The notes under the pieces were generated by a model that was not told the origin of the DNA, ran no database searches, and saw nothing but the letters and a program-made list of their open reading frames with translations. Positions 1 through 6,100 of a DNA stretch of 9,853 nt are shown piece after piece (position 1 is the stretch's first letter; each line of letters starts with the position of its first letter). Source of the DNA: an uncultured Sulfitobacter sp. (lineage in GTDB: Bacteria; Pseudomonadota; Alphaproteobacteria; Rhodobacterales; Rhodobacteraceae); NCBI GenBank assembly GCA_937923365.1, contig CALAIJ010000178.1, positions 1 to 9,853 on the forward strand, in the 5' to 3' direction. Made by a program: the position numbers and the translations under genes.

Positions 1-108
1 GCGGCGCAGGGTTTTCTCCATCTCGGGGGAGAAGGTCTGCTGGCGTATCCAGCCTTGAAGCTTGAGAGAACGTGCCTGAAGCGTGCTCAGATCCTCGTGG
101 GTAAACAT
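1..108 (-). CDS. parA: ParA-type partition ATPase, N-terminal 36 codons only
   Basis: Reading leftward from the ATG at 108-106, the frame is open to the window edge and gives 36 residues beginning MFTHEDLSTLQARSLKLQGW and ending EKTLRR. This resembles the helical N-terminus of ParA/RepA partition ATPases on Rhodobacterales replicons, which precedes a helix-turn-helix segment and the deviant Walker ATPase domain. Neither of those lies in the window. A purine-rich GAAAGGG stretch sits about 7 bases upstream of the ATG as a possible ribosome site. The gene is divergent from the initiator gene at 569, with the putative origin between them, as expected for a DnaA-like replicon. Its role would be to segregate the replicon together with a ParB protein, presumably encoded just beyond the window. 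The identification rests on a short N-terminal stretch and the context, so it is good but not certain. Confidence 0.65.
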   Translation of the reverse strand, partial: MFTHEDLSTLQARSLKLQGWIRQQTFSPEMEKTLRR

Positions 109-211
109 GGTGGGGCCCTTTCGCGGACGCTATTGCCGATTATTTTCGTGTTTACGCGCTATTTGCATATTTTGTAAATTGAAATATGGTGAAGCCAACG
201 CAGCGCGCACC

Positions 212-227
212 CTTACCCATGGGTAAG
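212..227. repeat. 16-bp perfect palindrome, candidate parS or operator
   Basis: CTTACCCATGGGTAAG equals its own reverse complement. It sits about 104 bp upstream of the parA-like start codon, on the parA side of the intergenic region. Perfect palindromes of 13-16 bp near partition genes are typical ParB-binding centromere sites. Assignment to parS is inferred from position and symmetry; an operator for ParA/ParB autoregulation is equally possible. Confidence 0.5.
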
Positions 228-242
228 AAACGCAGCCCACAC

Positions 243-378
243 GAGGGGGAACCGATTCGGCGGTTGTCTGACCTGGATGGAATGCCCAGAGGGATAGATA
301 TAGGGGGACGCCTTCGCGCCAACCTCTACCCATGGGGGGACATAACCTGCGAATAGGGGGTCATTCTAGATGTCCCCC
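243..378. repeat. Iteron-like GGGGGAC repeats
   Basis: A G5 tract followed by AC, or a close variant, recurs at 245-252 (GGGGGAAC), 303-309 (GGGGGAC), 335-343 (GGGGGACAT) and 356-364 (GGGGGTCAT). An inverted copy ATGTCCCCC is at 370-378. Three of the direct copies (303, 356 and, less exactly, 245) are preceded by A/T plus AG. Spacing is irregular (58, 32 and 21 bases between starts). They could be binding sites of the initiator encoded at 569, but this is inference from position. Confidence 0.4.
327..336. repeat. Second copy of the palindrome core
   Basis: TACCCATGGG repeats the central ten bases of the 212-227 palindrome, 113 bp away. The left flank is partly kept, while the right arm is replaced by a G-tract. 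It could be a weaker binding site for the same protein. The 10-bp match is short, but lying in the same intergenic region makes it worth noting. Confidence 0.35.
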
Positions 379-417
379 TTCACCTAAACCTTCACCATTT
401 TAATATTTTTTAGATTT
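377..417. repeat. Direct repeat beside AT-rich block, possible unwinding element
   Basis: CCTTCACC occurs at 377-384 and again at 389-396, a 12-base period. It is followed at once by a stretch from 397 to 417 made almost only of A and T, unusual in this GC-rich region. A short repeat array abutting an AT-rich block is a common arrangement at DNA unwinding elements. The role is inferred. Confidence 0.3.
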
Positions 418-455
418 GGATTAGGGTCCAGACAGCAGGCCTGATCGCGCAGCCC

Positions 456-485
456 TTGACAGAATCGGGTTCAAGGACGCAAATA
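456..485 (+). promoter_or_regulatory. Candidate promoter of the initiator gene
   Basis: TTGACA at 456-461 is a perfect -35 consensus. About 18 bases downstream, CAAATA (480-485) is a poor but possible -10 element. The resulting leader would be about 75 bases before the ATG at 569 and contains a small imperfect hairpin around 491-508. The -10 element is weak, so the promoter is tentative. Confidence 0.35.
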
Positions 486-568
486 GGACGTAAGTTGGGA
501 ATAGCGTTCCAAGCGCTGCGATATCCGACATACCTGAGGCGATCCCGATAGGGCGAGTGGAGTTTTTG

Positions 569-1270
569 ATGCAGGTCAAGAAAGCGGTCGGGCGCAATGC
601 GTCCACCTTAAGATACGATGTATTGTCCGCGCTTGGCATCACAGCCTTGGCTGCGTCCAAACATCATCAGCGGCTGATCCTTCGGCTGATGGTTCTGATC
701 ACCACACGGTATAACTGGCAGACCAACGAGCTGTCGATGGGCCGCGCCGAGATGGCGCGCCTGTGGCATGTCAACGAACGCACCGTAAAGCGCGAGCTTG
801 CCAAGCTGCGCACCCATGGCTGGCTGACCGTCAAGCGGGCAGGGGTGAAGGGGCGGGTCACGGTCTATGCCCTTGATCTGGGTGTCCTGCTGGCAGCAAC
901 AGAACCCGCGTGGGAGACGATCGGGCCTGACTTTGTTGCGCGGATGGGGGCAGGGCAGGCGGCCCCGCCAGAGCCTGCAGCCAATGTCATCCCGTTTCAA
1001 ACTGCGGCACCGCAACCGGACGTGGGGCAGGATGCATGGGGCAAGGCGCTTGCCAGCCTGCGCAGGGATGATCCGGCGCTGGCCAATGCCTGGTTCGCCC
1101 GACTGGAGGCGCTTGGGTTTGAGGACAACTGCGCCACGCTGCTTGCCCCGACGCGGTTTGTGGCCGACTACGTATCCACCCACCTGTCGCAGCACCTGCT
1201 GGCGGCGCTAAGCGCAGCCGACCCCAGCCTGCACAAAGTGCTTGTGGTCAGCCGTGACGGTTCCGCCTGA
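569..1270 (+). CDS. DnaA-like plasmid replication initiator
   Basis: The 233-residue product resembles the replication initiator of the DnaA-like plasmid type described in Rhodobacterales. It begins MQVKKAVGRNASTLRYDVLS. Residues about 32-100 look like a winged-helix DNA-binding domain, with the recognition region around LWHVNERTVKRELAKLRTHG and a wing near GVKGRVTVY. Residues 125-155 form an Ala/Pro-rich linker. Residues 156-215 follow the pattern of DnaA domain I: W, then DPALANAWFARLEAL, then LLAPTRFVADYV. The ATG at 569 was chosen over an in-frame GTG at 557 because GTGGAG at 557-562 then serves as the ribosome site and family members start with the same residues. The gene diverges from the parA-like gene across the putative origin. 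There is no AAA+ ATPase domain, so it is not chromosomal DnaA. It should bind repeats in the adjacent origin, though the exact site is unknown. Confidence 0.8.
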   Translation: MQVKKAVGRNASTLRYDVLSALGITALAASKHHQRLILRLMVLITTRYNWQTNELSMGRAEMARLWHVNERTVKRELAKLRTHGWLTVKRAGVKGRVTVYALDLGVLLAATEPAWETIGPDFVARMGAGQAAPPEPAANVIPFQTAAPQPDVGQDAWGKALASLRRDDPALANAWFARLEALGFEDNCATLLAPTRFVADYVSTHLSQHLLAALSAADPSLHKVLVVSRDGSA

Positions 1271-1326
1271 TGCAAAGGCATTGTGCCTAAAAACACATTT
1301 ACCGTTTGATTGCAGATGCTTTATGG

Positions 1327-1341
1327 TAAACCAATTCTTAA
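1327..1341 (+). promoter_or_regulatory. Candidate CtrA-like site upstream of the acyltransferase gene
   Basis: TAAA-CCAATTC-TTAA differs by one base from the alphaproteobacterial CtrA consensus TTAA-N7-TTAA. It ends 28 bases before the ATG at 1370, inside an AT-rich patch (1290-1370). The GGTAAA overlapping it (1325-1330) is also the inverted partner of TTTACC at 1298-1303. One near-match in AT-rich DNA is weak evidence. Confidence 0.3.
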
Positions 1342-1369
1342 TAAAGTTTAGAACGGTAAGGATATTTTA

Positions 1370-2008
1370 ATGACCAAAGCTCCCAAGAAGACAGCCAAGA
1401 AAAAGCCCGCAGCGAAACCTGCCGCGAAGGCCGCAAAGCCAGCCAAGAAGAACGGCGCAGACAATGCCGCCAAAATGCCCGACGCGCCTGTGATCAATGA
1501 ACAGGAAGTCGCCGAAAAGATCGCCGCCTTGCGCAGTCAGGTCCGCGAGAGTTTTGGCAAGGTCGTCATGGCGATGATGGGCCAGCCGCGCTACAAGCAC
1601 CATACGCTCGCAGATTTGCAGCACCTCGTGCTTGAGCCGTTGACCTTGGACAAAATCGCCATCGCGTACAGCAAGACCCCGCCAGAACAATCGGCCGGGC
1701 CGGACATGGCGGGCATGGCCATCTGGGCCAGCGTCTCCGAAGAAGTCGATATGAAGATCCGCGAGCAAATCCGCGGCGGCACGTTCCCCATCCGGTTGCG
1801 GGCCAATGAATGGACCTCTGGCAACATCAACTGGCTGCTGGACGTCATCGCCCTTGATAAAAAGACCACGGGGCAGGTCATTGCCAACTTTCGGCAGGTC
1901 GTCAAGGAAGGCGATCTGCGCATGCATCCGATCATTGCAAGCCTCGTCGATGAAGAGACACTGGAGCGGATGAAGAAGGCGCAGACGTCTGATCCCGTCC
2001 AAGGCTAA
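1370..2008 (+). CDS. HlyC-like toxin-activating lysine acyltransferase homologue
   Basis: The 212-residue product resembles the HlyC/RtxC family, which moves acyl chains from acyl carrier protein to lysines of RTX proteins in the cytoplasm before export. Residues 1-35 are a Lys/Ala/Pro-rich basic tail absent from E. coli HlyC. Residues 60-195 carry the family core: a LVLEPL segment (86-91), AIWASVSEE (117-125), and EWTSGNINWLLDVIA (147-161), which matches the conserved DWTSG...W..DWIA motif. The catalytic Asp92 of HlyC corresponds to Asp158. In my ungapped alignment, HlyC Ser20 and His23 (SPLHRNW) fall on Gln72 and Tyr75 (QPRYKHH), so the usual catalytic histidine is missing; His77 and His78 follow. 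TAAGGA at 1357-1362 is a good ribosome site. The gene stands alone, ends at a strong terminator, and is convergent with the giant RTX-containing gene, its obvious candidate substrate. Activity is uncertain. Confidence 0.72.
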   Translation: MTKAPKKTAKKKPAAKPAAKAAKPAKKNGADNAAKMPDAPVINEQEVAEKIAALRSQVRESFGKVVMAMMGQPRYKHHTLADLQHLVLEPLTLDKIAIAYSKTPPEQSAGPDMAGMAIWASVSEEVDMKIREQIRGGTFPIRLRANEWTSGNINWLLDVIALDKKTTGQVIANFRQVVKEGDLRMHPIIASLVDEETLERMKKAQTSDPVQG

Positions 2009-2039
2009 CGCTGTCGCATCAGGCGAGGGTATCGAGGGC

Positions 2040-2065
2040 AGGGGGCGCATGCGTGTGCCCCCTTT
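2040..2065 (+). terminator. Intrinsic terminator after the acyltransferase gene
   Basis: AGGGGGCGCA (2040-2049) pairs with TGTGCCCCCT (2054-2063) in a ten-base-pair stem with one G-U pair and a four-base loop. The run TTT follows at 2063-2065. It lies 31 bases after the stop codon at 2006-2008, so it should end that transcript. Confidence 0.75.
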
Positions 2066-2278
2066 GATGTCTCGCGCGCAGAGCCCCGCTACAGCACTCG
2101 CAGCGGTTCTGGCGTCGCGCCCCAATCGGCTTGGGGTGATTGCGCGCGATGCCTTTGACAGGGATATGCAGGACAAGGTCGCTCAGGTCCGGTGCGCCGT
2201 ATATGATGCCGATGCCAGACTGGCAGCCAAGGAGTGGCTGATCATGAGGTCAACGGTTTGTGTCGGGTATCTTGCGCA

Positions 2279-2284
2279 CCGGCT
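2279..2284. repeat. Target-site duplication, left copy
   Basis: CCGGCT immediately left of the element is repeated at 3104-3109 immediately right of it. The identity extends to ACCGGCTT (2278-2285 and 3103-3110), because the element ends TGT...ACA supply the matching outer bases. Six bases is therefore the minimal duplication length. Confidence 0.65.
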
Positions 2285-2334
2285 TGTTGCAACCAAGTTG
2301 AAATGTCACGGGGTTTGCAAAGCAGAAGTGTCAC
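2285..2334. repeat. Left terminal inverted-repeat pair of the mobile unit
   Basis: TGTCAC occurs at 2304-2309 and again at 2329-2334, 25 bases apart, each preceded by a related block. Read outward on the minus strand, the outer block begins GTGACATTTCAACTTGG and the inner one GTGACACTTCTGCTTTGC. Confidence 0.65.
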
Positions 2335-2418
2335 CAACAGCGCCGACGGTCGCAAAGCCTGACAGGGCGGAGACCTCACATATCGCAGCCCTGGCTGGCT
2401 TTGCGGGTAGCACTTAGC

Positions 2419-2763
2419 CTATGCCGACAATCGAATTTGATTGGAACTTTCGATAATCTCGTCAATCGTTTTGCTCATCCGGCGACCTATCGAGATCAGT
2501 TGACGCTCAGCGTCGAGGCGATCATTTGGAAAGCTACTGGTAAGTCCAACAGCCCAAACTGCACTGTCCGGAGGATTGTTGTCGTCAATTTCGGCCATCG
2601 GATCAATTAACAAGGTTAGAAAAATCACTACGCCTTCGGGTGTCCAGTGAGACCGCAGCTTCCAGATTTCTTTTGCCCACCAACAATCGCTTGGCTGTTC
2701 AACTTTTTTGACAGACCAGCCTTGGTCTTTCAAAGCGTCATGGATTTGCGCAAATCGGCTCAT
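2419..2763 (-). CDS. Hypothetical protein inside the mobile unit
   Basis: I do not recognise this 114-residue protein. It begins MSRFAQIHDALKDQGWSVKK. It has a Trp-rich middle (SDCWWAKEIWKLRSHW, residues 25-40), a hydrophobic strand-like segment GVVIFLTLLIDP (44-55), an acidic turn AEIDDNNPPDS (57-67), and a charged helical C-terminus with ERQLISIGRRMSKTIDEIIE. There is no signal peptide or membrane helix, so a small soluble alpha/beta protein is likely. The ATG at 2763 was chosen; the frame extends upstream to a possible start at 2823, but that extension is basic and low in quality. The ribosome site is weak. The gene is more AT-rich than its neighbours, with codons such as TTA, ATA and CTA, which fits foreign origin. 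It lies wholly within the insertion-derived unit, so it is probably cargo. Confidence 0.6.
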   Translation of the reverse strand: MSRFAQIHDALKDQGWSVKKVEQPSDCWWAKEIWKLRSHWTPEGVVIFLTLLIDPMAEIDDNNPPDSAVWAVGLTSSFPNDRLDAERQLISIGRRMSKTIDEIIESSNQIRLSA

Positions 2764-2836
2764 GTAGCGCACTTTGCATTGTGGTAGCTTAGGTCGCAAC
2801 AACTGGCGCGGGCGCAATTGCAAAATTGAAAGAAAG

Positions 2837-3004
2837 TCATGTTTGGCTCTCCGTAGTTGTCGTGCGTTCTGCCCGCCTGCGCTCGTAGTACGCTTCCATC
2901 TTCGAAGGTCGCCCAGGTGGTCGACGACCCGTCTTATTGAAGCCGTGATGTTCGGCCAGCATCTCAGCCGCCAAAATCTCCACGCGGTTCAACTTGCGCT
3001 CGCT
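2837..3004 (-). pseudogene. Possible transposase N-terminal fragment
   Basis: Just inside the right end, a minus-strand frame of 55 codons begins SERKLNRVEILAAEM directly after an in-frame TAG and ends at TGA (2839-2837). The first eleven residues resemble the start of some ISNCY-type transposases, which often open with S-x-R-x-L-x-R-V-x-V-L. The rest is basic, with GRRPPGRPSKMEAYYERRR, and does not continue that family. There is no start codon ahead of the matching part, and an internal ATG at 2962 would give only 41 residues. A decayed transposase start fused to unrelated sequence is the simplest reading. Confidence 0.35.
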
Positions 3005-3054
3005 CTAACCACCCATCCCATGTCCGCTCACCCTCATTGCTTATTGAGGGCAGA

Positions 3055-3103
3055 GTGACATTCCTGAATTGCTCACGGGTGACATTTTAGCTTTGCTGCT
3101 ACA
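3055..3103. repeat. Right terminal inverted-repeat pair of the mobile unit
   Basis: GTGACA occurs at 3055-3060 and 3079-3084, 24 bases apart. The outer block begins GTGACATTTTAGCTTTGC, and the inner block GTGACATTCCTGAATTGC. Both mirror the left end in inverted orientation. Confidence 0.65.
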
Positions 3104-3138
3104 CCGGCTTTCCGCGGATAATCAACATTATGTATAAT

Positions 3139-3172
3139 AGACTGCCCAAGCCGGAGGGGGCCCGGGCAGTCT
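3139..3172 (-). terminator. Hairpin terminator after the giant gene
   Basis: AGACTGCCC (3139-3147) and GGGCAGTCT (3164-3172) form a perfect nine-base-pair stem around a 16-base GC-rich loop. It begins 12 bases beyond the stop codon of the minus-strand gene. On the minus strand it is followed by ATTATAC, which lacks a long T run; on the plus strand TTTAT follows. It can probably act in both directions. Confidence 0.6.
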
Positions 3173-3184
3173 TTATGGTCTTCA

Positions 3185-6100
3185 TCAGAAGATGAAGGTG
3201 TCCGTCGTGCCATCGTCGAACGTGGTGGTCAGCGATGTGCGGTTGCCGTCTGTGTCATAGGCGGTGCTCTTCGTGCTCCACGCATAGACGTCTTCCACAT
3301 CCGTCGCCAAAAGCGAGACCGGCACGCCGTCTTCGTAGCTGCGCAGTTTGACCTGACCGTCGTCCAGTGTGCTGCTCAGGGTCACAAGTTCGCCCGTCGC
3401 ATCATAGGTGGTGACGTGTTCGGCCCACTCAAAGACATCCGCCGTATCCAGTTCCGTCTTCATGGCCTGAATGCCGTCCGTGTAGGTCTTTGTCACTGTG
3501 CGCCCGTCGTCATAGGCGTACATCGCATTTGACAACGCACCGTCCACATAGGTCGTGGTAAAGTTGTCCCATGACCGCTCTGACCCGTCGTCGATGCCCG
3601 TCTGCCCGGTGATCACGCCACCTGCATAGGTCGTCACGATTGTTGCATCGTCGTCATAGACGATGGTCTTGCTCGTGCGCTGGCCGTCTGCGTCATAGGT
3701 GTAGTTGACGGTTGTCCAGTCACGGGCATCCAGCGGATCGGTGCTGCTGAAGCTGGAGGACAGGCCGTTAACGTAGGTCTGCATTTCCTCCACACCATCG
3801 TCGTACTGCACGTTCTTGGTGGCCAGCAGGCCCGCCGCGTCATAAGTGACGGTCCGGTTGTTCCAGTCGAACGCGTTCTCGGTGTCGAAGGTCGTCACCG
3901 TGGTCAGTGCCCGTGCTGCATAGTCAATCGTAAAGTCGGTGCCGTCGTCGTTCGTGTAGACAGTCGCCGTCAGAACCCCGTTGCTGTTGAACGTCTTGTC
4001 GATGCTTGCCCAAGTGTAGGCATTTGCGACGTCCAGCATCTGCGAGGACGTCTGCACGCCCGCGTTATAGGTCGCCGTCAGTTCGCGGCCATCATCATAG
4101 AGGGTCACGTTCAGCGCCAGTACGCCATTGGCATCAAAGGTCTGGGTATAGCTGGTCCAGTCATAGGCCTCATCCGCATCCAGACCGATCACGCTTGTGC
4201 GGCGGCCATCCTCAAAGGTTGTTGCCACCGTGGTGCCATCATCGTTCACAACGTCCGTCGAGACGATCTGACCCGCCGCATTCATCGTAGTTGTGATGCT
4301 GGTCCAGGCATAGGCGTCGGTCGGGTCATTGCTGACCATAGATGTCGCGGCACCGTCCACATAGGTGGTTGTCTCGGTGTGGCCATCATCAAAGATCACC
4401 GTCAGGGATGTCCGTTCGCCTGTCTCGTCAAAGATCGACTGGCGGCTGGCCCATGTGTCCGTATCGCCGGTGTCTTCGTCCAGACGGATCCGCTCCTGAC
4501 CATCGACAAAGGTCTTGGTCTGGCTGCGGCCGTTGTCATAGACAACCTGCGCCGAGGTCAGCGTACCCTCCGTGTCATAGGTGTTCTCAAGGCGGCTCCA
4601 GGAATAGGCATCCGCGTCATCCGTGGTCACTTGTGTCGCCCTGTTGCCCTCCACGTAGGTGGTGGTTTTGGTGCGGCCATCATCCATCGCAAAGGCGATT
4701 TCAGTGACCCTGCCCGCCGGATCATGGGTCTGCACATAGCTTTCCCATGGATAGGCGGTGCCGGTTGTGTCCTCTCCGACCACCTGGGTCACGATGCCGC
4801 TGTCGAAGGTCGTCGTCTTGAGGCGGCCATCATCAAACAGGATCGCTTCGGAGGTTGTCTGCCCCGTGGGCGAGACCTGCGTCGTGGTGGTCTGCCAGTT
4901 GTAGACATCCGCCACGTCTGTGGTCAAAGCGCCTGTCTCAAGGCCGGCGCTGTAGTCGGTCACGCGGGTGCGGCCGTCATCAAACAGCGTCTCCTGTGAC
5001 AGGATCGCGCCCGAGGCATCCAGCACAAAGGTGTCCAGCGTGGTGTTCCAGACATCGCGGGTATCGGCGTAAATCTGGACGGAGCCTTCGTCGTTGTAGC
5101 GGCGCTCGTACTCGCGACCATCGTCGCTGACGCGCAGCTCGCGAACCAGATCACCCTCTGCGTCCCGCTCTGTTGACTGGAAGGTCCAGTTCCAGCGGTC
5201 GTCCGTGTCAAAGACCGTGGCCGCAATGGAGACCGGATCGGCAAAGTAGCTGCTGGCAAAGGTCAGATACTCGACCGAGACCAGCAGGTCCGCGCCCAGA
5301 TCATCCGCAAAGGCAGAGCTGACCGTGATCAGCCCGTTGTCGAGGACGTCAAAGGCATAGTCGCTGCCCAGACCCAGATAGGACACGGTGTCCTCGCCCA
5401 GTCCGCCGCCCAGACCATCGTCGCCCAAGCCGCCCAACAGCAGATCGTTGCCGTCATTGCCGCGCAGGGTATCGTTGCCCAGCCCGCCGTCCAGCGTGTC
5501 ATCGCCGCCCAGACCATAGAGGACATCATCAAGGTCTGTGACCGAATTGAGGGCCTCACCTGCGGAGGTGCCGTTGATGATCGTGCCGCTCAAAGGTTCG
5601 CTCACGTCGCCGACGGTGACATGCAGCGCCTGCTGCGAGGCATAAAGCCCGTTGCTGGCCGAGATGATGACCTCGTAAGTGCCTGCATCATCCGCGTCCG
5701 TGGGCAGTTCAAAGTCGGGCGCATCGGCAAAGCTGACCTGCCCTGTCACGGCATCGACCTCGAACCAGGCCGCATCTGCGCCACCGATGATCGCGTAGGT
5801 CAGTGCCGCGCCGTCCACATCAACCGCAGCAACCTGCATGACGTCTGTCGTGTTCTCCAGACGGGAGACAGCGACCAGAGGCGCGCCATCGCCAGAAGTG
5901 AAGACCGGTACAGGGTCAAGCTCTTCCGAGACCCGCAGCGTCACGCTGCGCGTGGTCTCAAGCTGGTTGTCAGAGGCCGTAAGCTCCAGCATGAAGTCAC
6001 CGGCAACCCCTTCGGGCGGTGTGCCCGTCAAGGTGCGTGTGCCCGGCTCGAAGGTCAGCCAATCGGGCAGCGCCGTGCCGCCGGGTCCGCGCAGATCAAC

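Larger units (their letters stand above)
109..568. other. Putative replication origin and partition region
   Basis: This is 460 bases between divergent parA-like and initiator genes with no convincing gene; the short frames here lack family resemblance and ribosome sites. It contains a perfect palindrome (212-227), a half-copy of it (327-336), G-tract repeats (243-378), a direct repeat next to an AT-rich block (377-417) and a candidate promoter (456-485). Another AT-rich stretch lies at 133-188. Iteron-like repeats, a palindrome and an AT-rich block beside an initiator gene are the usual ingredients of a plasmid origin. I saw no clear DnaA box (TTATCCACA). Confidence 0.55.
2285..3103. mobile_element. 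819-bp insertion-sequence-derived unit with unknown cargo gene
   Basis: The ends are TGT...ACA. The outer inverted repeats, 2285-2309 and 3079-3103, match at 20 of 25 positions. A second pair of subterminal repeats lies just inside: 2314-2334 and 3055-3075, matching at 14 of the first 18 positions. All four copies share GTGACA (TGTCAC on the left). The unit is flanked by a 6-bp direct repeat CCGGCT. Multiple GTGACA-type terminal repeats suggest an IS21-, ISNCY- or IS481-like source, which I cannot resolve. The unit is too short for a full transposase; only a 55-codon fragment near the right end could derive from one. It carries one small gene of unknown function at 2419-2763, so it is either a decayed element or a non-autonomous unit moved in trans. 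Confidence 0.7.
2067..3137 (+). pseudogene. Short open frame split by the insertion element
   Basis: From an ATG at 2067 a frame with coding-like composition runs to 2284, where the mobile element begins. If 2285-3103 and one copy of the target duplication are removed, the frame continues without a break: CAC CGG CTT TCC GCG GAT, ending at TAA 3135-3137. This gives an 81-residue protein beginning MSRAQSPATALAAVL and ending LSADNQHYV. I recognise no family. There is no good ribosome site, and the start lies next to the terminator hairpin, so the frame may be a remnant of a longer gene or simply chance. With the element present, the frame runs into it and stops at 2415-2417. Confidence 0.3.

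Noticed and set aside
130..333. Minus-strand 67-codon frame in the intergenic region
   Set aside because: It spans the palindromes and G-tract repeats, has no ribosome site and shows no protein-like pattern.
557..568. GTG at 557 as start of the initiator gene
   Set aside because: It is in frame, but GTGGAG here fits better as the ribosome site for the ATG at 569, and the sequence from 569 matches family starts.
1276..1288. AGGCA-TTG-TGCCT hairpin after the initiator gene as a terminator
   Set aside because: The stem is only five base pairs and is followed by A residues, not T, on the plus strand.
1367..2176. Minus-strand frame of about 269 codons opposite the acyltransferase gene
   Set aside because: It is the antisense shadow of a gene with a recognised product, crosses the 2040-2065 terminator, and its low-complexity sequence resembles no family.
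2049..2417. Plus-strand 122-codon frame as an intact gene
   Set aside because: Its first ATG lies in the terminator stem and its last 44 codons lie inside the mobile unit; only the part up to 2284 could be ancestral.
3188..5212. CRISPR-like interpretation of the regularly spaced repeats
   Set aside because: The period is 147 bp, the repeats are diverged at DNA level and they lie in a continuous coding frame.
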